Positions 6,398 to 13,096 of a stretch of 13,646 nt of DNA are shown one piece after another (position 1 is the first letter of the stretch; each line of letters starts with the position of its first letter). A program made the position numbers and the translations under genes. The DNA comes from JAJPJX01 sp964568355. GTDB lineage: Bacteria; Acidobacteriota; Terriglobia; Bryobacterales; Bryobacteraceae. The stretch spans positions 1-13,646 of the forward strand of contig CAZMRK010000487.1 in assembly GCA_964568355.1 (NCBI GenBank), in the 5' to 3' direction. The notes under the pieces are model-generated. The model worked only from the letters and a program-made list of their open reading frames with translations. It did not search any database and was not told where the DNA came from.

Positions 6398-7546
6398 ATG
6401 GCTCGGAGGATCCTGATTTCGGCGGGCGAAGCATCGGGCGACTTATACGCTTCGATGCTGGCGGAAGAGCTACGCCAGCACTGGCCGGATACGGAATTTT
6501 TCGGTTGCACGGGACCGCGCATGCGGCGAGCGGGTGTCCGGACGGTTGTGGATGCGGCCAGCCTGGCGGTGGTCGGGCTGGTAGAAGTTGTCTCCCATAT
6601 TCCGCGAATTTACAAAGAATACCGGAAATTGCAGGCGGCCGCGGAAGAGATGCGGCCGGACCTGGCGATCCTGACCGACTCCCCGGATTTCCATCTCCGG
6701 CTGGGGGCAAAACTGCATCGCCAGGGGATTCCGGTGGTTTACCTGGTGGCTCCGCAGGTCTGGGCCTGGCGCAAGGGCCGGCTGCCGCACATGCGGCGGG
6801 TACTGGACCGGCTTCTCTGCATCTTCCCTTTTGAAGAGCAATTCTTTCGGAATCATGGACTTAACGCAACATATATCGGCCATCCACTAGCCGGGGTGGT
6901 ACGGCCGACCTGCGAGAAAGCGGAGTTTTTTCGGAAACACAGGCTGCCGTTGAGCCGTCCTCTGATTACGGTACTCCCCGGAAGCCGCCGGGGAGAAGCC
7001 GCACGACATCTGCCGGCGTTGCTGGAAGCGGTGGAACGGTTATACCGGGAGCAAGCGGCCAGTTTCCTTTTGCCGGCGTCGTTGACCACGGGAACGGCGT
7101 TTTTTCAGGAACGGATCGGCGGCGCGCCCATCCAAGTGATAGAGGGTGAGAATTGGGACGCCATCGCCCATGCGGATGTGGCGCTGGCGGCCAGCGGTAC
7201 GGTAACGGTGGAAGCCGCCCTGCTCGGCACGCCCATGGTTACGTATTACAAAGTGACGGCTGTAAGCTGGGTATTAGGGCGGTTGCTGGTTCGGGTACCG
7301 TTCTATTCCATGGTGAATCTGATTGCGGGGCGAGCGGTCGTCCCGGAGCTCATGCAAGAACAAATGACCGGCGAATGTCTGGCAGCCGAAGCCCTCAGGC
7401 TATTGCGGGATGATGCTGCACGCGCCCGGATGCGGGCGGAGCTGGCGGAAGTGGCCCGGAAACTCTCTTCGGAAGAGGGGGCCATAAAGCGGGCTGCCGC
7501 GGTGGTGGAAGCTTTGATGGAGGGACAAGTTGCCCATGTTTCGTAA
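6398..7546 (+). CDS. lpxB: Lipid-A-disaccharide synthase
   Basis: 382 residues, the usual LpxB length. This GT19 glycosyltransferase joins UDP-2,3-diacylglucosamine to lipid X at the inner face of the cytoplasmic membrane, forming the lipid A disaccharide. Family motifs are clear: SAGEASGDLYASML at the N-terminus (8-21), TDSPDFHLRL, VAPQVWAWRKGR, the CIFPFEEQFF stretch, YIGHPL, LPGSRRGE, and in the C-terminal UDP-binding half ALAASGTVTVEAAL and the TPMVTYYK segment. It proves that the host makes lipid A and so has an outer membrane. The other lpx genes are not in the window. The ATG fits the family N-terminus although no Shine-Dalgarno precedes it. Its 3' end overlaps the M1-like gene, so the two are almost certainly co-transcribed. 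Confidence 0.97.
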   Translation: MARRILISAGEASGDLYASMLAEELRQHWPDTEFFGCTGPRMRRAGVRTVVDAASLAVVGLVEVVSHIPRIYKEYRKLQAAAEEMRPDLAILTDSPDFHLRLGAKLHRQGIPVVYLVAPQVWAWRKGRLPHMRRVLDRLLCIFPFEEQFFRNHGLNATYIGHPLAGVVRPTCEKAEFFRKHRLPLSRPLITVLPGSRRGEAARHLPALLEAVERLYREQAASFLLPASLTTGTAFFQERIGGAPIQVIEGENWDAIAHADVALAASGTVTVEAALLGTPMVTYYKVTAVSWVLGRLLVRVPFYSMVNLIAGRAVVPELMQEQMTGECLAAEALRLLRDDAARARMRAELAEVARKLSSEEGAIKRAAAVVEALMEGQVAHVS

Positions 7547-9500
7547 TTTCTGGTTGGCCCTGGCACTGATCGCGGCGGCTTCGGTTGCGCCGGCGCAGGA
7601 GCGCCGCTCCCGCATTCAGGTGGAGCATTATGCAATCGACGCGGAGATTCAGCCCCGCACGCAGGCGCTGATCGCCAAGGCCACGGTGCGCTTTGTTCCG
7701 CTGGACGACAACATCAACTCGGCGGCGTTCGAGCTGAACAACGCCCTGAACGTTTCCCGGGTGGTGGACGACAAGGGCAAGCAGATCCCGGCGTCGCGCT
7801 CGCAGCAGGACTTCACCGTCCGGCTCAGTTTCGAGCAGCCGCTGACGAAAGGGCAGCCGCTCGAGGTCACCTTCCACTATGACGGACATCTGACTGGTAA
7901 TGAAGAGTCTCCGGTCTATGGCATCAAGTTCGCCGGGATCCACGAGGACTACTCGTTTCTGCTCTATCCCGCGCGCTGGTTCCCGATCGCCGGCTACACG
8001 ACAGATCGCTACTCGGCGGATATGAACATCACCGCGCCGGCCGGGTACAAGGTACTGGGAAGCGGTATCGATACCCATCAAGCCAGCGGCGACAAGGTGG
8101 TCTACAGTCTGCGTTTTGAGCGGCACTCGTTTCCGGGCAGCATCGCGCTGGTGAAGGAAGCGGGCGTGCCGGTGAGCGCAGAGGGCGTCACGACCACCGT
8201 CTATTTCCGCGGCTCCGAGCAGGGGATGGCCAACGCGTACGGCCAGGAAGTCGGGAAGATCATGAGCTACTTCACCGGCCTGTTCGGGTTACCGCCTTAT
8301 GCCAACCTCGCGGTGGTCGAGACCGAGAACGGCGCGCCCAACGGATATGCCGCGCCGGGGCTGATTTTTCTGAACCCGCGCGCCATCGGCGGCCAGGTGA
8401 GCTCCAAACTGCTGGCCAACCAGATCTCCCGGCAGTGGTGGCATGCGCTGGTTTCACCGAGCACGCGCAACCATCTGTGGCTTTCCAACGGCCTGGCCAC
8501 CTATTCCGAAATGCTCTGGGAAGAGCACGTGAACGGGCCGGGGGCGATGGAGACTTCCTACCGGGATGCCATGGTGGAGGCGTTGACGATCGACAACGTG
8601 CCCATTATTCAGTCGGCACGGCTGGAGGACTATTCCCCCGAACTATGGGCGCTCACGGGCAGCAAGGGAGCCACCGTGCTCAACATGCTGCGCTATACGA
8701 TCGGCGACCAGGCCTTCTTCCAGACCCTCAAGGAATATCCCACGCGCTTCGCCTGGAAATCGGCTTCGACCGATGATTTCCGCAAGGTGGTTGAAGACAT
8801 CACCAAGCAGGACATGGGGTATTTCTTCATTCAATGGATCGAATCGAGCGGCGCGCCGGAGTTCAAACTGGAATACACCATCTTCCGCACACAGAAAGGC
8901 TTCCGCGTCATGGGCAAGGTCTCGCAGGATCTGGACACATTCCGGATGCCGGTGGATCTGAAGATCGAGACGGAAGGCAATCCGGAGACCAAACGTGTGG
9001 AAGTGGTGGGGACATCCTCCGAGTTTTCGGTGGACACGTTCGGCAAGCCCAAGACGGTGACGCTCGATCCGAGCAATCGCGTGCTTCGCTTCAACAACCA
9101 GGTGCGGCTGGCTGTGGCCATTCGCAAGGGCGAACAGTTTGCGGAGCTGAGCGAGTTCGGCGAGGCGCTGAAACAGTACCAGAAAGCGCTGGAGGCGAAC
9201 CGAAACAGTTCGCTGGCCCACTATCGCATCGCGGAGCTGTTCTTCCTGCAAAACAACTTCCAATCGGCCGCAAACGAATTTCGTGAAGTACTTGGCGGCG
9301 ACCTGGATCCGAAATGGACCGAGGTCTGGGCGCATATCAACCTGGGCAAGATCTTTGATGTGACCGGGCAGCGCGACCGCGCAGTGAACGAATACCAACT
9401 GGCGGTGCGGACGAAAGATAACACGCAAAGCGCTCAGGAAGAAGCGGCGAAGTACTTGAAGTCACCCTACCAGCGGCAGAAGCGATCGGAAAGCGAATAA
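7536..9500 (+). CDS. Exported M1-aminopeptidase-like protein with TPRs; active site lost
   Basis: 654 residues from the ATG, which overlaps the end of lpxB by 11 bases; GGAGGG (7519-7524) lies upstream, and a TTG at 7530 is the alternative start. A signal peptide (LALALIAAASVAPAQ) points to the periplasm. An M1-type beta N-domain is followed by a gluzincin-like catalytic domain whose motif positions align exactly but carry the wrong residues. HExxH is NQISR (Asn295, Gln296, Arg299); the third ligand, 19 residues later, is Asn318 in WLSNGLATYSE; the GxMEN exopeptidase loop is replaced by GAPNG; and the usual YEKG tyrosine is absent (GSKG). After a further beta-rich region, about three TPRs fill roughly 530-630. 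It is therefore probably a non-catalytic binding or scaffold protein. Coupling to lpxB hints at an envelope role, which is inference. Confidence 0.88.
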   Translation: MFRNFWLALALIAAASVAPAQERRSRIQVEHYAIDAEIQPRTQALIAKATVRFVPLDDNINSAAFELNNALNVSRVVDDKGKQIPASRSQQDFTVRLSFEQPLTKGQPLEVTFHYDGHLTGNEESPVYGIKFAGIHEDYSFLLYPARWFPIAGYTTDRYSADMNITAPAGYKVLGSGIDTHQASGDKVVYSLRFERHSFPGSIALVKEAGVPVSAEGVTTTVYFRGSEQGMANAYGQEVGKIMSYFTGLFGLPPYANLAVVETENGAPNGYAAPGLIFLNPRAIGGQVSSKLLANQISRQWWHALVSPSTRNHLWLSNGLATYSEMLWEEHVNGPGAMETSYRDAMVEALTIDNVPIIQSARLEDYSPELWALTGSKGATVLNMLRYTIGDQAFFQTLKEYPTRFAWKSASTDDFRKVVEDITKQDMGYFFIQWIESSGAPEFKLEYTIFRTQKGFRVMGKVSQDLDTFRMPVDLKIETEGNPETKRVEVVGTSSEFSVDTFGKPKTVTLDPSNRVLRFNNQVRLAVAIRKGEQFAELSEFGEALKQYQKALEANRNSSLAHYRIAELFFLQNNFQSAANEFREVLGGDLDPKWTEVWAHINLGKIFDVTGQRDRAVNEYQLAVRTKDNTQSAQEEAAKYLKSPYQRQKRSESE

Positions 9501-9564
9501 AAGTACGACAACTCCGAAAAGTACAATTTTCGTAACCAATCCTGGGGGATGAACGTCTCTAGAA

Positions 9565-9580
9565 GTGAACCTTGATTCAC
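9565..9580 (+). promoter_or_regulatory. Leader hairpin before the small secreted protein gene
   Basis: GTGAA (9565-9569) and TTCAC (9576-9580) are perfect inverted repeats with a six-base loop. They end four bases before the TAGGAG Shine-Dalgarno of the next gene. It could be an operator half-site pair or an RNA stem near the ribosome site; the stem is short, so it may also be chance. Confidence 0.3.
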
Positions 9581-9596
9581 GAATAGGAGTTCATCC

Positions 9597-9917
9597 ATGA
9601 AGATGAAGCTGTTGGTTGCGTTTGCCGTTGCGGGTTTGTCGCTAGCCTCTGCGAAAAGTTACGAACTCTCTCTGACGCAGCCTACGACGATCGGCACAAC
9701 GCAGTTACAGCCCGGGACCTACAAGATGGAACTGGGTGCTTCCAAGGTCACGTTGACAGGGAAGAAGGGCCAGACGGTGGAAGCCAACGCCAAGTTTGAG
9801 ACGGTGGAAAAGAAGTTCGACCGCACGGCTATCGTATCCAAAACAGTCGATGGGACCGCCCGTATCGATGAAATTCACCTGGGTGGGACGAAGACCAAGG
9901 TGGAGTTCACCGACTAA
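9597..9917 (+). CDS. Small secreted protein, 106 residues
   Basis: A classic signal peptide (MKMKLLVAFAVAGLSLASA) precedes a mature part of about 87 residues. The mature part is rich in Thr, Lys and short beta strands, with a TTIGTTQLQPGTYKMEL segment followed by KVTLTGKKGQTVEA. I recall proteins of this style as common in Acidobacteria, but no biochemical role is known to me. The pattern suggests a small all-beta periplasmic or extracellular domain. There are no cysteines and no lipobox. TAGGAG with seven-base spacing gives a strong translation start, better than most genes here, and a strong terminator follows, so it is probably well expressed, possibly from its own promoter, although it lies 96 bases behind the M1-like gene on the same strand. 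Confidence 0.85.
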   Translation: MKMKLLVAFAVAGLSLASAKSYELSLTQPTTIGTTQLQPGTYKMELGASKVTLTGKKGQTVEANAKFETVEKKFDRTAIVSKTVDGTARIDEIHLGGTKTKVEFTD

Positions 9918-9957
9918 CGTTTTTCTCTCCTCGAACATCATTGAACTTTTTCATTGA

Positions 9958-9993
9958 ACCAGGTTGGCGGCTTCGGCCGCCAATTTGGTTTTT
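9958..9993 (+). terminator. Intrinsic terminator after the small secreted protein gene
   Basis: Arms 9958-9971 and 9976-9989 pair over 14 base pairs (two G-U wobbles) around a TTCG tetraloop; the inner eight pairs, TTGGCGGC with GCCGCCAA, are perfect. A short T-run (9990-9993) follows, preceded by further Ts in the 3' arm. This is a typical rho-independent terminator, 40 bases after the stop codon. It ends the plus-strand unit before the oppositely oriented TPR gene. Confidence 0.85.
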
Positions 9994-10046
9994 CGGGTAA
10001 AAAAGGACGTCGATAGGAGTGTCGGCTCGGCCCGATGAATCGAGCG

Positions 10047-10505
10047 CTACGGGGCTAGTTTGGCGAGCTTCTTGCGAATCTCTGATGCGTTCTTGGCCTC
10101 GGGCTCCAACTCCAGGTACTTGTCGTAAGCCTCTTTGGCAGCCTTGGCATCGTGCTGCTTCTCCGCGGCATCTCCCAGGCGGAGCCAGGCTTCGGCCATC
10201 CCGTTATTCCATTTCGTGGCCTCACGAAAGCGCTGAGCTGCGGCCCGGTAGCTGCCCTTTTTGAAATAGTAGTTGCCCACCTGCAATTCTTTGGCAGCCT
10301 GGAGGGGATTGAAGGAATACTCCTTCACCTTCATCGACTCATCTTCTTCGGGAGGCGCCTGCTCGATGACAGGACCTTGCTGCGACTGTTCCTTCTGATC
10401 TTTGCCGCGCTGTTTGAGTTCCGGTTCTTTGGCGTTCTGCTTCTGGGCGGCGACAGGCAGCACGCCGACCGCGCAAAGCAACAGGGTAGGGACCCAGCGT
10501 GACAT
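10047..10505 (-). CDS. Exported TPR-repeat protein
   Basis: 152 residues. A signal peptide (MSRWVPTLLLCAVGVLPVAAQ, cleavage likely after AAQ; the Cys does not sit in a good lipobox) is followed by a low-complexity Lys/Gln/Glu linker (about 22-60). Two to three tetratricopeptide repeats then begin at LQAAKELQVGNYYFKKGSYRAAAQRFREA and end near KKLAKLAP. TPRs mediate protein-protein contacts, so a periplasmic adaptor or outer-membrane assembly accessory is likely; the partner is unknown. It is too short for BamD. It is divergent from uvrC, with 28 bases between start codons. TATAAT lies exactly six bases before its ATG and there is no room for a Shine-Dalgarno, so the mRNA is probably leaderless. 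Confidence 0.85.
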   Translation of the reverse strand: MSRWVPTLLLCAVGVLPVAAQKQNAKEPELKQRGKDQKEQSQQGPVIEQAPPEEDESMKVKEYSFNPLQAAKELQVGNYYFKKGSYRAAAQRFREATKWNNGMAEAWLRLGDAAEKQHDAKAAKEAYDKYLELEPEAKNASEIRKKLAKLAP

Positions 10506-10522
10506 AATTTTATTATAGTCAC
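10499..10522. promoter_or_regulatory. Dyad with back-to-back -10 boxes between TPR gene and uvrC
   Basis: Outer arms GTGAC (10499-10503) and GTCAC (10518-10522) flank an AT core, itself an inverted repeat, ATAAT (10504-10508) and ATTAT (10512-10516). The core supplies TATAAT on the minus strand (10512-10517) for the TPR gene and TATTAT on the plus strand (10511-10516) for uvrC. The dyad covers the TPR gene start codon. It is a plausible shared promoter and operator; it does not match the LexA box types I know. Confidence 0.5.
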
Positions 10523-10533
10523 CTGTTTTGGCG

Positions 10534-12339
10534 ATGGATCTCCGCGAAAAAGTAGCGAATCTCCCCCTGCAACCGGGTGTTTACCTGTACAAAGATGCGG
10601 GCGGGCGGGTGATCTACGTCGGCAAGGCCAAGAACCTGCGCAGCCGCGTGCGGAGCTATTTTTCCGACGAGCGGCTGCTGAACGTCAAGACCGACACTCT
10701 GATCTCGGAGGCGCGCGACCTGGACTACATCCTGGTCGACAACGAGAAAGAAGCGCTGGCGCTCGAGAACAACCTCATCAAGCAGTGGAAGCCTCGCTTC
10801 AATGTCCTGCTGCGCGATGACAAGACCTACCCCTACATCAAGCTGACCCAGGAGAAGTATCCGCGGGTCTATGTGACGCGACGCCTGCGCAAAGATGGCG
10901 CCAGCTATTTCGGCCCCTACTTTCCGGCCAACCTGGCGCACCGGCTGGTGCACTTCATCCACCGCCATTTTCTGGTGCCTTCCTGCAAAGTGGACCTGAC
11001 CCGATATCATCCCAAACCCTGCCTGCAATACCACATTCACCGCTGCCTGGGGCCCTGCGTGGAGGGTCTGACTGCCGAAGAAGCGTACACGGACGCGGTG
11101 CGCAACGTGAAGCTGTTTCTGGAAGGGCGCCACGGAGACCTGGCCAAGGAATTGCGCAAGCGTATGGAGCAGGCAGCGGAAGAGATGCGATTCGAGGAAG
11201 CCGCTTCTCTGCGTGACCTGATGAACACGGTGGAGGAGATGGACGAGCGGCAGAAGATGGCGGCGGCCAAAGGCGATGATATCGACATCTTCGCCTGCTA
11301 CGCCGAGCCGCCCCTGGTGGCCGCCAACCTGTTTCACTTGCGCAACGGGCAGATTGTGGACCGGCGCGAGTTCTTCTGGGAAGACCAGACCGAGTTTGAC
11401 GAATCGCACTTCTTCTCCGCCCTGCTGAAGCAGATCTATCTCGACCAGCAGTACATTCCTTCGACGATCCACGTTCCGGTGGACTTCGAAGATCGGGAGG
11501 CGCTCGAAGAACTGCTGGCGGAGAAACGCAATCGCAAAGTGGAAATCGTGACGCCGCAGCGCGGGCAGAAGAAGGCCCTGCTGGACCTGGTGGAGACCAA
11601 CGCCAAGCACAGCTTTACGGCACGCTTCCGGATACTGAAGCCATCCTCGCGGGCGATCCAGGAAGCGCTGCAGGACGCGCTGAACCTGCCGGATCCGCCG
11701 AAGCGCATCGAGTGCTTCGACATCTCGCACATCCAGGGTACCGATAAGGTGGCGAGCATGGTGGTCTGGGAAGACGGACGAATGAAGAAGTCCGACTACC
11801 GCAAGTTCATTATCCGCACGGTGGTGGGCAATGACGATTTCGCCAGCATGCGAGAGGTGGTGACGCGGCGGTACACGCGGCTGCAGCAGGAAGACAAGGC
11901 CATGCCGGGGCTGGTGCTGATCGACGGCGGCCTGGGGCAGTTGCATGCGGCGGCGGATGCGCTGGAAGCAATTGGCGTGATCAACCAGCCGCTGGCATCG
12001 ATCGCCAAGCGCGAAGAGATCATCTATGTGCTGGGCCAGGAAGACGACCCGGTGGTGCTCGACCGGTTTTCACCGATTCTGCACCTGATCCAATCCATCC
12101 GCGACGAGGCGCACCGCTTCGCTGTCACCTTCCACCGCACCCGGCGCAATGCCAAGAGCCTGACTTCGGAACTGGATCAGATCCAGGGAGTGGGCGAGCG
12201 CACGGTACAGAAGCTGCTGAAGCACTTCGGCAGCTCGGAACTGGTGCGGGCGGCATCGGAAGACGAGCTCGCCAAAGTGGTGGGACGAGCCGCGGCGCGG
12301 AAGATCCGGCAGTTCTACGAGCCGCACGTACCCGCTTAA
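10534..12339 (+). CDS. uvrC: Excinuclease ABC subunit C
   Basis: 601 residues from the ATG (a TTG six bases upstream is possible), normal for UvrC. With UvrA and UvrB it makes the two incisions of nucleotide excision repair. Domain order is complete: GIY-YIG nuclease for the 3' cut (GVY 15-17, YVG 28-30, Arg36, Glu78); a four-cysteine region in PSCKVD...CLQYHIHRCLGPC, as in Fe-S-binding UvrCs; the UVR motif that binds UvrB (around AAEEMRFEEAASLRDLM); the RNase H-like domain for the 5' cut (FDISHIQGTDKVASMVVW, LIDGGLGQL, EAHRFAVTFHR); and a C-terminal double helix-hairpin-helix (IQGVGERTVQKLLKHFG). Nothing is missing. There is no Shine-Dalgarno before the start; the leader would be about 11 bases from the TATTAT box. 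Confidence 0.98.
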   Translation: MDLREKVANLPLQPGVYLYKDAGGRVIYVGKAKNLRSRVRSYFSDERLLNVKTDTLISEARDLDYILVDNEKEALALENNLIKQWKPRFNVLLRDDKTYPYIKLTQEKYPRVYVTRRLRKDGASYFGPYFPANLAHRLVHFIHRHFLVPSCKVDLTRYHPKPCLQYHIHRCLGPCVEGLTAEEAYTDAVRNVKLFLEGRHGDLAKELRKRMEQAAEEMRFEEAASLRDLMNTVEEMDERQKMAAAKGDDIDIFACYAEPPLVAANLFHLRNGQIVDRREFFWEDQTEFDESHFFSALLKQIYLDQQYIPSTIHVPVDFEDREALEELLAEKRNRKVEIVTPQRGQKKALLDLVETNAKHSFTARFRILKPSSRAIQEALQDALNLPDPPKRIECFDISHIQGTDKVASMVVWEDGRMKKSDYRKFIIRTVVGNDDFASMREVVTRRYTRLQQEDKAMPGLVLIDGGLGQLHAAADALEAIGVINQPLASIAKREEIIYVLGQEDDPVVLDRFSPILHLIQSIRDEAHRFAVTFHRTRRNAKSLTSELDQIQGVGERTVQKLLKHFGSSELVRAASEDELAKVVGRAAARKIRQFYEPHVPA

Positions 12340-12344
12340 GCGGT

Positions 12345-13085
12345 TCAGCGGCCGACAGCGAGACGATCGGCCAGAGCCGGCGGCAGGCCCGCCCGGCGGA
12401 TTTTCTCCTGGGTGATTTCGATCGGATAAGGCAGGCGGTGATAGAAGACGAACTGGTCGCCGGGATCGTAGAGGATATATCCGGCGCGCGGATCGCCGTC
12501 CCGCGGCTGGCCGACCGAGCCGGGGTTGAGCAGGTAGAGGCAATCCGGATCGATATCCAGCAATTGTCTTTCCGCGTGCAGGCCGATTTTACCGACCGTC
12601 TCGACACGTGAGCGGTTCCAGATAAAACCGCCCTGAAAATGAGTGTGGCCGAAGAAGGTTACACGGGAATTCACGTAGGAAAACACCAGGGAGGCATCGG
12701 CGGACCCGACCAGGTATTCGTCTTCATCGAGCGGGGAGCCGTGGACCAGGTGGAAGCCGTCCACGGCCAAAGGGCCCTGCGGGAGCTTCCGGATGAAATC
12801 GGCGTTCTGGCGGGTAAGCTGCTCCTGGGTCCACAGAGCCGCTGCCCTGGCGACCGGGTTGAACCACTCCAGATCTTCCATGCCAACCGCGGCCCGATCA
12901 TGGTTTCCGCGGATCACGACGGCCACATTGGTGCGGGCCCACTCCACGACGGCATTGGGATCGGCGCCGTAGCCGATCAGATCGCCGCAGCAGATGATCC
13001 GATCGTAGTGGCCCGCCGCGGCGGTCAGGACCGCCTGTAAGGCTTCCCAGTTGGCGTGAATGTCGCTGAGGATGAGGTATCGCAC
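12345..13085 (-). CDS. Calcineurin-like metallophosphoesterase, YfcE/PrpE-like
   Basis: 246 residues from a GTG that gives the usual MRYLILSDIHAN start; a TTG at 13100 would add five residues and overlap the upstream stop as TTGA. It is a cytoplasmic dinuclear-metal phosphoesterase. All five metal-ligand blocks are present: Asp8 and His10 (SDIHAN), Asp35 (CGDLIGYG), Asn61 and His62 (RGNHD), His115 (VHGSP), and His147 and His149 (FGHTH), followed by the NPGSVGQPRDGDPRAGY segment typical of the YfcE/MJ0936-like group. The substrate (phosphodiester, nucleotide or phosphoprotein) cannot be told from sequence. It ends five bases after convergent uvrC and follows a second metallophosphoesterase on the same strand, probably as one operon. 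Confidence 0.93.
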   Translation of the reverse strand: MRYLILSDIHANWEALQAVLTAAAGHYDRIICCGDLIGYGADPNAVVEWARTNVAVVIRGNHDRAAVGMEDLEWFNPVARAAALWTQEQLTRQNADFIRKLPQGPLAVDGFHLVHGSPLDEDEYLVGSADASLVFSYVNSRVTFFGHTHFQGGFIWNRSRVETVGKIGLHAERQLLDIDPDCLYLLNPGSVGQPRDGDPRAGYILYDPGDQFVFYHRLPYPIEITQEKIRRAGLPPALADRLAVGR

Positions 13086-13096
13086 TCGCCGCGATC

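Noticed and set aside
10499..10522. LexA/SOS box in front of uvrC
   Set aside because: The arms GTGAC/GTCAC do not match the E. coli (CTGT-N8-ACAG), Gram-positive (GAAC-N4-GTTC) or alphaproteobacterial (GTTC-N7-GTTC) types; kept only as a generic dyad.
10519..11946. Open minus-strand frame of 475 codons opposite uvrC
   Set aside because: Overlaps complete uvrC motifs; the product is rich in His, Leu and Val with no recognisable domain, as expected from antisense of GC-rich coding DNA.
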